A stretch of 14,782 nt of DNA, from positions 1-14,782 of the forward strand of contig WLHW01000023.1 of assembly GCA_009702525.1 (NCBI GenBank), in the 5' to 3' direction. The stretch is from Actinomycetota bacterium. Lineage in GTDB: Bacteria > Actinomycetota > Actinomycetes > Nanopelagicales > Nanopelagicaceae. The notes beneath the pieces were generated by a model. That model searched no databases. It was given only the letters and a program-made list of their open reading frames with translations, and was not told where the DNA came from. The position numbers and the translations under genes are program-made. This document shows, piece after piece, positions 6,455-13,594 of this stretch. Within the stretch, counting starts at the first letter, position 1. Each line of letters starts with the position of its first letter.

Positions 6455-7855
6455 ATGAGCACTGTTGCTCTCGTCGCATTAGCTCGTCCTACTTTTGATC
6501 TCGCGTGCGCACAGGCAAATTTCGATAGCGCCAAAGCTTTGCTCATCGAGCTCGGGGCGCAAGTGGTCGGACCAGCCGAACTCATCATGACGCCGGAGGA
6601 TGTTGCTGCCGTCACGTTACCTGCAGCTGATCTGCACATTCTCTTCATGGCCTCATTTTCAGATGCTTCACCTGCCGTAGAGCTTTTAGGGAATGTGAAG
6701 GGCCCCGTCCTTGGATGGTCGATGCGCGAACCAGGGGCAGTAGGTGAGCGACTTAAATTGAACTCAATGTGTGGAGTAAATCTTGCTGCACACGCACTTA
6801 TGAATGTTGGTCAATCTATACGACATATTCATGGCAACGCCGATGAACCTGCGGTGCGTCAAGCAATCATCGCAGCGCTCGCAGGAAATTTACCCACTGC
6901 GCATGCGCCTAAAGAAGTCAGTGGCGAGTTTGCTCCAACTGAAAAAGTGGATGCAGCTTTTGCTTGGTTAAAAGGCAAAAAAATCGGTGCAGTAGGGGAT
7001 GCCCCAAATGGTTTTACTCCCTGCGTATTTGATGGTCCACAATTAAAGGAACTCTTTGGTTTAGATGTTCGTCAGATAACCATCGATGATGCATTTGGAA
7101 AAATCTCTGAAGTCAAAGATGATGCCCGCGAATTAGCCTATGCGCGCGCAGTAGCAGCACAACCTTCACTTGCCTCGGTCAATGTTGCAGAGGCTAAAAA
7201 AGTCTCTGGTGTTGAAGTTGCCTTAGATGAATGGCGCGAACAAGAGGCATTAGATGCGATTGCAATTCGATGCTGGCCTGAATTTCCAACTGATTTAGGC
7301 GCGTGTATTTGTTCATCACTCGGGCGTTTATCAGATCGTGGAACAGTAACGACGTGCGAACGCGATGTTTTAGGTGCAGTCACAATGATGATTTGTGAAT
7401 CTTTGGGATCAGATGAAAACTATCTTGTAGATATTGTTGATCTAGATGCCGCACAAGGTTTAGTTCGTTTATGGCACTGCGGATCAGCGGCCACCAAGTT
7501 AGCTGCTGATCCAATAAATGCTACGCAATCTATCCACTGCAATCGCAAATTAGGCGTTGCAGGTAATTTTCCGCTCAAGACCGGACCAGTCACACTGTTT
7601 CGACTTGATCGGGATGTAGATCCGAGCAATCGCACGGGTTTACGCATGGTTGTGAGCCGAGGGGAATCGATCCCTGCTCCCAATCACTTCCAAGGCAATA
7701 CAGCAACGGTCGTCACTCAACCTGACGCAGCTGCTTTAGTGAATGGAATAGTCACTGGCGGATATCCGCATCACTTGGTCATTTCATGGATCGATGTGAG
7801 GCCGGGCCTTCGCGCAATGGCGCAAAAGTTAGGGATCCCCCTCACTGAATGGTAA
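6455..7855 (+). CDS. L-fucose/L-arabinose isomerase-fold sugar isomerase
   Basis: A 466-residue cytosolic protein of the FucI/AraA-like superfamily (COG2407-like). The C-terminal half holds the catalytic landmarks: EFPTDLGACICSSLGRLSD (276-294), CERDVLGA with E302, VDLD with D329/D331, LWHCG with H341, and the GGYPHHLVISW box (435-445) with H439/H440. A Glu, an Asp and a His from these positions bind the catalytic metal in FucI. It would interconvert an aldose and a ketose. As first gene of an operon with a YihV-like kinase and YihT-like aldolase, its likely substrate is sulfoquinovose, converted to sulfofructose. Isomerases of this fold (SftI, SqvD, as I recall) replace YihS in other sulfoglycolytic pathways. 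Start set by GGAGG 4 nt upstream. The fold call is solid; the substrate is inferred. Confidence 0.85.
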   Translation: MSTVALVALARPTFDLACAQANFDSAKALLIELGAQVVGPAELIMTPEDVAAVTLPAADLHILFMASFSDASPAVELLGNVKGPVLGWSMREPGAVGERLKLNSMCGVNLAAHALMNVGQSIRHIHGNADEPAVRQAIIAALAGNLPTAHAPKEVSGEFAPTEKVDAAFAWLKGKKIGAVGDAPNGFTPCVFDGPQLKELFGLDVRQITIDDAFGKISEVKDDARELAYARAVAAQPSLASVNVAEAKKVSGVEVALDEWREQEALDAIAIRCWPEFPTDLGACICSSLGRLSDRGTVTTCERDVLGAVTMMICESLGSDENYLVDIVDLDAAQGLVRLWHCGSAATKLAADPINATQSIHCNRKLGVAGNFPLKTGPVTLFRLDRDVDPSNRTGLRMVVSRGESIPAPNHFQGNTATVVTQPDAAALVNGIVTGGYPHHLVISWIDVRPGLRAMAQKLGIPLTEW

Positions 7856-7894
7856 GTCAACCCAATAAACCCTCGACAGGTAAGGACTACACAG

Positions 7895-9343
7895 ATGAAA
7901 GCTAAAGGAATCACAACCTTCAGCGCACGTCGCTTTGGAGCAGTAGTAGCAGTTGCATTCGCACTTGTAGCTACAACGCTTCCATCAGCAACAGCCGCTG
8001 GAGAAGTATTCGGTAAGGCATGTACAACAGAAGGCATCAGTACCGGACAAAGCACAACATCCCTGATTTGTACTATGGGAGCAAATGGCAAACTAACGTG
8101 GACCCGCGTACGTTTGGGTTCAAGTACTGCGAAGCCAGTAGCCGCACTTAAAGCACAACCAGGAACAATTGAGTTCCACCACTGGCGACCAGAAGACAAA
8201 GTAGTACTTCAATCAATTATCGATAAGTTTGAAGCACTTAACCCTGGCGTCCATATCAATCAGGTCATTATGAACTCAGTTGATTACACCAACTTGGCTT
8301 ATGCAAAGATCAGCGTTAATAAGAAAGCTGCACTCTTTGTAACTAGCCGTGGTGGACAGTTCGATCAGTTCATGGCAGGTGGCATGATGAAAGATATCTC
8401 AAGCAACCGTTATGTAAGCCAGAACGTTATTGCTAGTGCATTAACACCTGCAACCGTAAGTGGTCGTGTGTATGGAGTCCCATACCAATCACTCTTTAAC
8501 AATCCGCTATATAACTCAGAAATGTTTGCGAAGTATGGTTGGACTGTTCCTAAGAACTGGACTGAACTGCTTGGTTTCTGTAAGGCAGTGAAGGCTAAGG
8601 GAATTATTCCGTTTGCTTGGCCAGCAGCAACTCGCGGTAACGCAGGTCAGATCATGAACTCATTCTTGATGAACTCAGCTCCAGATCTAGCTACTCTTAC
8701 AGCACGTATCGCAGCAATTGATACAGGTAAGGCAGATCTAACATCTGACTGGTTTGTTGATATAGCTAAGAAATACAAGGCTATGAATGATGGCGGTTGC
8801 TTCCCAGATAACGTCACCGGGTACAACGACACTGTTGCACCAGCTGATTTCGCTTCTGGAAAAGCTGCAATCTATCCAACTGGCACATTTGGTATGAGCA
8901 CAGTTACAAAGCTCAATCCAAGCATGGCCGGCAAGATGAAGATGATGTCAATGATTACTGTTGATACAAAGCCTTTGTATCAAGGAATCACTAACAACAC
9001 TTTCATTCTTAGTGTTAATGCCAAGTCAACTTCACGCGATCAGAGCATTGCAAATGCATTCTTGTCATTCCTTGCAACTGCCCCTATCGCGCAGGAGTAT
9101 GCAGTTGGAACGTCACAGCACGTTTCAATCATCAACGTTGACTATGCAGCCAACATTGATCTACTTAACACATCTGACATCATGGGTAAGAAGCTCTTAC
9201 TTGCACCACGCTTCTTGTTCGTAAATGTTGGAACAGTTCGCAACCCACTCGAAGATGCATTAATTGCTATCGGTGGTGGGGCAGATATTACGAAGACGCT
9301 CACTGATACATCTAAGACTATTAAACAAAGTCTGGGTGCTTAA
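7895..9343 (+). CDS. CUT1-type sugar ABC transporter substrate-binding protein with extra N-terminal module
   Basis: A 482-residue extracellular sugar-binding protein (SBP family 1). It begins with a Sec signal (ARR at 11-13, hydrophobic core 14-30, probable cleavage after ATAA near 35). There is no lipobox, unusual for a binding protein of a Gram-positive cell. Residues 36-73 form a short extra module with C43 and C59 and a LTWTRV end, then a linker, then the binding domain from about 90 (TIEFHHWRPEDK...IDKFEALNPGV) to the end. VYGVPYQSLFNNPLYNSEMFAKYGWTVPKNWTEL is typical of the family, as is the aromatic/Gly-rich ligand face (GGCFPD, YPTGTFGM). C229 and C303 may pair. Start supported by AAGGA 8 nt upstream. 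It follows the isomerase by 39 bp, so is co-transcribed. The ligand is presumably the sugar or glycoside fed to the pathway. Confidence 0.92.
   Translation: MKAKGITTFSARRFGAVVAVAFALVATTLPSATAAGEVFGKACTTEGISTGQSTTSLICTMGANGKLTWTRVRLGSSTAKPVAALKAQPGTIEFHHWRPEDKVVLQSIIDKFEALNPGVHINQVIMNSVDYTNLAYAKISVNKKAALFVTSRGGQFDQFMAGGMMKDISSNRYVSQNVIASALTPATVSGRVYGVPYQSLFNNPLYNSEMFAKYGWTVPKNWTELLGFCKAVKAKGIIPFAWPAATRGNAGQIMNSFLMNSAPDLATLTARIAAIDTGKADLTSDWFVDIAKKYKAMNDGGCFPDNVTGYNDTVAPADFASGKAAIYPTGTFGMSTVTKLNPSMAGKMKMMSMITVDTKPLYQGITNNTFILSVNAKSTSRDQSIANAFLSFLATAPIAQEYAVGTSQHVSIINVDYAANIDLLNTSDIMGKKLLLAPRFLFVNVGTVRNPLEDALIAIGGGADITKTLTDTSKTIKQSLGA
8961..8983. repeat. Intragenic 23-bp odd palindrome
   Basis: TTGATACAAAG at 8961-8971 and CTTTGTATCAA at 8973-8983 are exact reverse complements around a single central C. 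As RNA it would fold into a 10-bp stem with a GCC loop. It lies inside the binding-protein gene (codons for VDTKPLYQG). Function unknown. Confidence 0.6.
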
Positions 9344-9366
9344 TTAGCAATACGCTAACTAACCAG

Positions 9367-9399
9367 AACTCCCTTGCCACGGTAGGTGGCAAGGGAGTT
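9367..9399 (+). promoter_or_regulatory. 14-bp intercistronic hairpin sequestering the permease ribosome site
   Basis: Arms 9367-9380 and 9386-9399 are perfect complements (AACTCCCTTGCCAC / GTGGCAAGGGAGTT) with a GGTAG loop. The right arm contains GGGAG (9393-9397), the only plausible ribosome site for the permease start at TTG 9406 (8-nt spacing). No T-run follows, so it is not a standard intrinsic terminator. Such stems after binding-protein genes protect the upstream message and lower permease output, keeping binding protein in excess; here it should also mask the ribosome site. Confidence 0.75.
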
Positions 9400-9405
9400 G
9401 CTGGG

Positions 9406-10293
9406 TTGCGTAAATTTAATATGAAAAAAACTGAATCCCGTGTTCTTGTTGCCATGGCTTTTCCAGCCTTTGCAATTTATGCATTTCTTTACCTTTATCC
9501 CTCTCTATCAAATGTCTATTACTCTTTTCAGCGCTGGGACGGTGTTACAAAGCCGGAATTCATAGGACTCCATAACTTTACTTATTTAGCTACAAACGAT
9601 GACCTGTTTATGAAAGTCTTGGGAAATAACTTTCGATTTTCATTTATCGTAGTTATTTTTCAAACTCTACTCGCGCTCTTATTTGCAACTTTCTTGTTAA
9701 AGAACACCAAAACCTCTATAGCACTTAGAATTGTCTTTTTCTTCCCCACAATTCTGTCTTCCGTTTCAGTCGGATTAATTTGGAATTTTTTGTACGACCC
9801 AAATTTTGGGTTTATCAATGCAATGCTGAAATCAGTAGGTATCCCTGGCCTCAACTGGCTGGGTGACACCAGATACTCTCTTTATGCAATTGCACTTACT
9901 CAAGTGTGGTTCCACACGGGTCAGATGGTAGTTATCTATGTTGCCGGCCTACAGCAGATCCCACAGGAGCTTTATGAAGCTGCAGAAGTGGATGGCGCTT
10001 CACGTTGGCAGCAGTTTAAAAACATAACCTGGCCAATGGCCCTACCAACAACTGCTGTAGTCGTTGCCTATACAACAATTCAAACTTTTAGAGCTTTTGA
10101 TCTTGTTTATTCCATGACACAGGGCGGACCACTAAATTCATCAGACATGCTTGTAACCCTTATTTATAACACGGCGTTCTCGAGTTACAAGTGGGGATAT
10201 GCCTCGGCACAGTCAATTATTTTAGTATTCGTTGTTTTACTTCTCACATATCTCCAGCGCCGAACATTGCGCCTTAATACTGGAGAAAAATAG
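9406..10293 (+). CDS. CUT1 sugar ABC transporter permease (MalF/UgpA type)
   Basis: A 295-residue inner-membrane permease with about six hydrophobic segments (first ~14-32, last ~268-284). The family-typical start LYPSLSNVYYSFQRWDG (30-46) and the ATPase-contacting EAA loop EAAEVDGASRWQQF (192-205) are present, followed by ITWPMALPT and the FDLVYSMTQGGP motif common in MalF-like proteins. It pairs with the MalG-type permease encoded directly after it (stop TAG abuts the next ATG). The start is uncertain: TTG at 9406 has GGGAG at good spacing inside the hairpin, while ATG at 9421 lacks any ribosome site. I prefer the TTG. Confidence 0.92.
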   Translation: MRKFNMKKTESRVLVAMAFPAFAIYAFLYLYPSLSNVYYSFQRWDGVTKPEFIGLHNFTYLATNDDLFMKVLGNNFRFSFIVVIFQTLLALLFATFLLKNTKTSIALRIVFFFPTILSSVSVGLIWNFLYDPNFGFINAMLKSVGIPGLNWLGDTRYSLYAIALTQVWFHTGQMVVIYVAGLQQIPQELYEAAEVDGASRWQQFKNITWPMALPTTAVVVAYTTIQTFRAFDLVYSMTQGGPLNSSDMLVTLIYNTAFSSYKWGYASAQSIILVFVVLLLTYLQRRTLRLNTGEK

Positions 10294-11109
10294 ATGTTCT
10301 ACAAAGTATTCAAAAACTCTTTACTTACACTTTTTGCTGCGGCAGTTTTGATTCCAAGTTCGATAGTTATTTTAGGCTCATTTAAAGATGATCTTGAGAT
10401 TTACACTAAGCCGCTGGCTTTACCTAAGCACTGGAGTCTTAAGAATTTTCACACATTAATTGAAACTGGAAATGTTTTTACACCTTTCAAAAACAGTGTG
10501 ATTGTTGCAATTTTTTCAGTGGGTATCACGCTTCTATTTGCAAGTATGGCGTCTTACATGATTGCTAGATCAACAACCGTCACTGGAAAGTTCCTTTTTC
10601 TTTTGTTTGCAATTGGCTTAGCAATTCCGGGGCAAGTAAACATCATTCCTATCTACCATTTATTTGTTCAGTTACATTTAACAAACTCACTCATCGGTTT
10701 AATTTTGGTTAATATTGCGCTCACTCTGCCCATCTCTATTTTTATCTTGACGGCATTCTTTAAAGACTTATCCCGTGAAATGTTTGAAGCCGCAGCAATA
10801 GATGGTGCTGGGCACTGGCGAATTTATAGGTCCCTAGCCCTACCCTTATGCCGCCCAGCTTTGGCAGCCACGGGTATTTTTCTCTTCGTAATCTGTTGGA
10901 ATGATCTCTTGTACCCACTTATGCTCATCAGCGAATTAGATAAGAAGACGCTCCCATTAACGCTGATTGATTTCCGCGGTGAATATGCAACAAGTTATAG
11001 CATGCTGTTTACGGCAGTCATGGTGGCCTCCATTCCGATGGTCATCATGTATCTGACTATGCAGCGGACATTTGTTGCGGGCCTAACTGCTGGCGCTGTG
11101 AAAGGATAA
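10294..11109 (+). CDS. CUT1 sugar ABC transporter permease (MalG type)
   Basis: A 271-residue second permease subunit with six hydrophobic segments, the ALPKHWSLKNFHTLIE periplasmic stretch after the first helix, and an EAA loop EAAAIDGAGHWRIYRSLALP (166-185) that docks the ATPase. It forms a heterodimer with the MalF-type subunit upstream. The ATG follows the previous stop with no gap; GGAG at 10282-10285 is 8 nt upstream. No ATPase gene follows, so energy must come from a shared MsmK/MsiK-like ATPase encoded elsewhere, as is common for CUT1 systems of Gram-positive bacteria. Confidence 0.93.
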   Translation: MFYKVFKNSLLTLFAAAVLIPSSIVILGSFKDDLEIYTKPLALPKHWSLKNFHTLIETGNVFTPFKNSVIVAIFSVGITLLFASMASYMIARSTTVTGKFLFLLFAIGLAIPGQVNIIPIYHLFVQLHLTNSLIGLILVNIALTLPISIFILTAFFKDLSREMFEAAAIDGAGHWRIYRSLALPLCRPALAATGIFLFVICWNDLLYPLMLISELDKKTLPLTLIDFRGEYATSYSMLFTAVMVASIPMVIMYLTMQRTFVAGLTAGAVKG

Positions 11110-11112
11110 GTT

Positions 11113-11826
11113 ATGAGTATTGAGACTCCAATTGCACCCCAAAGAGCGGCACGTATTGCATCTCAACTGATTGAGTTGATAGATATTCAAAAGTTAGCTC
11201 CAGGGGATCGACTACCCCCTGAAAGATCCCTCGCTGACTTATTAGAAGTGAGTCGCCCAAGTCTGCGTGAAGCTTTACATATTTTGCAGGCACAAGGTTT
11301 CGTCCAAATTAAGCATGGTCAAGGGACTTTTGTTCGAGAGCCAATTGTTGCCCAAGAGCTTCGTGCTTCGATGATGTCCTCAACTCATGGACTGAATGAG
11401 CTTTTTGATGCACGCGAAGTGTTAGAAGTACCAGCATCTAAGTGGGCTGCAGCTAAGGCCAGCAAGGAGGATCTTCGTTTATTGCGCGCAACGTTGAATC
11501 AAATAGATACGGTGACAGCTACGGCACCTATAGATTTTGACCAACTTCAAATATTGGATGCAAAGTTTCACTTAACAATTGTTGGAATTGCTGGTAACAG
11601 ATTTATTAATCAGACGCTAAATGTTTTGCAAGATGTAATGAAGATGTCGATGGAGACAACTCTACGCTTGCCAGGACGTTCGGACGTATCACGTAACGAG
11701 CACAATGGAATCCTTGCTGCAATCGAATCTGGTAACGGTGAGTTAGCTTCACAATTAACTCTGCAACATATAACTGGAGCGCGTGCGGTTGCTTTGGCCG
11801 ATGCTAGTGAAAAGAATAAACGTTGA
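11113..11826 (+). CDS. FadR-subfamily GntR transcriptional regulator (FCD domain)
   Basis: A 237-residue regulator. The N-terminal winged helix-turn-helix (~8-75) shows LAPGDRLPPERSLADLLEVSRPSLREALHILQAQGFV and the wing KHGQGTFV, standard for GntR proteins. The C-terminal all-helical FCD ligand-binding domain (~93-225) carries the usual metal-site residues D149, H153 (LDAKFH), H197 (RNEH) and H219 (LQHI). It most likely represses this sugar operon and is released by a pathway intermediate. Two AGGT-N3-ACCACT sites, before the isomerase and before the oxidoreductase, are candidate operators. AAAGGA lies 6 nt before the ATG, which is 3 bp after the permease stop. The kinase start overlaps its stop. 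Confidence 0.93.
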   Translation: MSIETPIAPQRAARIASQLIELIDIQKLAPGDRLPPERSLADLLEVSRPSLREALHILQAQGFVQIKHGQGTFVREPIVAQELRASMMSSTHGLNELFDAREVLEVPASKWAAAKASKEDLRLLRATLNQIDTVTATAPIDFDQLQILDAKFHLTIVGIAGNRFINQTLNVLQDVMKMSMETTLRLPGRSDVSRNEHNGILAAIESGNGELASQLTLQHITGARAVALADASEKNKR

Positions 11827-12716
11827 GCAGTATCGAGGTTGTTTGTGTAGGCGTAATAACAATAGATACGGTCGCACTTGTTGACACCTACCCAGGTGAA
11901 GATGAACGAGTGATAGCAAAAGAGATTGCACGTGCAGGGGGAGGACCGGCCGCAGTTGCGGCTGTAACTCTTGCTCGCCTTGGCGTTAAAACTGCCATTG
12001 TTGGAACAATTGGTGATGATGCAGATGGCGCAGAAGTCTTAAGAATTTTTCAGCACGAAGGTATTGATACGTCTGGAGTGTCCATTGGAAACACTGCAAC
12101 CGCAGGCAGTGTCATTGTTGCCGCTCACGAACACAGCACTCGTGCGATTAGTACACGCCAACCCATGGTGCAAGCTGAAGTAAACGATGCAGCTAAGAAT
12201 TTAGTAGCTCAAGCACATTGGATACATGTTGATCATGTCGGAATTAATCGATTAAGTGCACTAGGAATTTCTCGTGGTAGTGGGGCGAAGATTTCATTTG
12301 ACGCAGGCTATGGCGTTGAAAGTTTTGATGCAGCCACAGTAGATCTTTTTGTTCCCACAGATCGTCAGATGGCGCTTCGCTATCCCGGTATGAATTTGGC
12401 ATCGGCCCTTGAAAAAGATTCAACTAAAGCGGGCAATACAGTTGTCGCCACCCAAGGATCAACTGGAAGCAGTGGATTTTCTGCAGATACAGGTTTAGTC
12501 ACCGCGGCTGGATTTTCAGTGGAAGTTACGAGCACGCTTGGTGCAGGGGATGTTTTTCATGGTGCGCTAGTCGCACATTTAATTCAAGGCTATTCATTAC
12601 AAGAAGCTATGCGGCGATCTAACGCAGTTGCTGCACTGTCTTGTCGAGGTTTAGATGCTCAATCAATGATTCCCAATACCGTGGAACTTAATGCATATCT
12701 GGAGGCACAATCATGA
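11823..12716 (+). CDS. PfkB/ribokinase-family sugar kinase resembling YihV (sulfofructose kinase)
   Basis: A 297-residue cytosolic sugar kinase. PfkB landmarks are the GGGP motif (39-42) with PAAVAAVTLARLG after it, GTIGDDADG (61-69), TQGSTGS (210-216), and the anion-hole/catalytic GAGDVFHGA (240-248) with base D243. Length, N-terminus (EVVCVGVITIDTV), GGGPAA and GAGDVFHGA resemble E. coli YihV as I recall it, which phosphorylates sulfofructose at C1. However, the YihV sulfonate contacts N109 and R138 align by hand with T111 and H138, so the substrate may differ or be bound differently. The start is TTG sharing bases with the regulator's TGA; no ATG is available in frame near the N-terminus. 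The stop overlaps the aldolase ATG (ATGA). Confidence 0.85.
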   Translation: MSSIEVVCVGVITIDTVALVDTYPGEDERVIAKEIARAGGGPAAVAAVTLARLGVKTAIVGTIGDDADGAEVLRIFQHEGIDTSGVSIGNTATAGSVIVAAHEHSTRAISTRQPMVQAEVNDAAKNLVAQAHWIHVDHVGINRLSALGISRGSGAKISFDAGYGVESFDAATVDLFVPTDRQMALRYPGMNLASALEKDSTKAGNTVVATQGSTGSSGFSADTGLVTAAGFSVEVTSTLGAGDVFHGALVAHLIQGYSLQEAMRRSNAVAALSCRGLDAQSMIPNTVELNAYLEAQS

Positions 12717-13594
12717 GAGCACCATTAACTAAACTGGCACGTCCATCTGGTGCACTTGCAATGGTTGCAGTCGATCAGCGTGAGGCTCTTCGTGGAATGT
12801 TTGCAGCACACCAAACAACTCCTGTGCCTGATTCACAGTTAACTCAGTTCAAAGTTGATGTCGCACGCGAGCTCTCTCCCTTTGCATCAGCGTTACTTGT
12901 AGATCAAGAGTTTGGTATCGATGCAATTATTGATCAGAAAGCATTAACTGGTGGTTGTGGGCTGATCGCTGCAGCAGACTTACTAGTAGGTCCTCCGGGT
13001 GGAGCTGCAACAGATACTGCAATAGATCCAGAAGTAGATCCACTTCGCATGCGAGATATCGGAAGCGTTGGTTTGAAATTTCTTATTCTTTGGCGCAATG
13101 ATGAATCACCTGATGTACGCGCACGACTAGTAGAGGATTTTAATAAACTCTGTCGAGTTTCAGGTTTGCCATCAATCATCGAAATTATTGTGAAGCCACC
13201 AACTGATTCATCAAGAAGCTTTAACCGTGAAGAGGAGTTGATCCTGGCGGCTAAAGAAGCGGCAGCATGGAAGCCTGATTTATATAAGGCCGAGGTTCCA
13301 TTTCATGGCGAAGGCGATCTATCGGCAATTACTAAGAACGCAGCGCGTATTTCAGAGGCAATTGGTTCTCCGTGGGTGGTTCTTTCTAACGGTGTGACGC
13401 AGCCATTTTTCAATGATGCCGTTAAAGCATGTGCCATGGGTGGTGCCAGCGGATTCTTAGCGGGGCGAGCTGTGTGGGCAGATATCGTCGGAGCAGCAGA
13501 TATTCCTAAAGCTTTACGTGAAGTATCAATCCCACGCCTTGAAGCTTTAGCCGAAGTAGTTGATACCTATGCCAAGCCTTGGACTAGTTGGTAA
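12713..13594 (+). CDS. yihT: Class I aldolase, YihT-like (sulfofructose-1-phosphate aldolase candidate)
   Basis: A 293-residue TIM-barrel aldolase, nearly the same length as E. coli YihT (292). Against YihT as I recall it, long stretches match: AMVAVDQREALRGMFAA (16-32), LTQFKVDVARELSPFASALL (43-62), LKFLILWRNDE (121-131), PDLYKAEVP (188-196) and GASGFLAGRAVW (244-255). K192 is the Schiff-base lysine (YihT K193) and R252 matches YihT R253. YihT splits sulfofructose-1-phosphate into DHAP and sulfolactaldehyde. The related LacD tagatose-bisphosphate aldolases are longer (~325) and resemble this less, though a related 6-substituted ketose-1-phosphate cannot be excluded. It overlaps the kinase stop by 4 bases and has GGAGG at 12702-12706. 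It is the last gene of the operon. Confidence 0.85.
   Translation: MRAPLTKLARPSGALAMVAVDQREALRGMFAAHQTTPVPDSQLTQFKVDVARELSPFASALLVDQEFGIDAIIDQKALTGGCGLIAAADLLVGPPGGAATDTAIDPEVDPLRMRDIGSVGLKFLILWRNDESPDVRARLVEDFNKLCRVSGLPSIIEIIVKPPTDSSRSFNREEELILAAKEAAAWKPDLYKAEVPFHGEGDLSAITKNAARISEAIGSPWVVLSNGVTQPFFNDAVKACAMGGASGFLAGRAVWADIVGAADIPKALREVSIPRLEALAEVVDTYAKPWTSW

Noticed and set aside
9367..9399. Hairpin as an intrinsic terminator ending the operon
   Set aside because: No T-run follows the stem, and a co-directional permease of the same transporter begins 7 nt after it. An mRNA-stability or translation-control role fits better.
11823..13594. LacC/LacD tagatose-6-phosphate pathway
   Set aside because: The aldolase length and long motif matches follow YihT rather than the ~325-residue LacD, and the kinase GAGDVFHGA and GGGPAA patterns are YihV-like. 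Not fully excluded.
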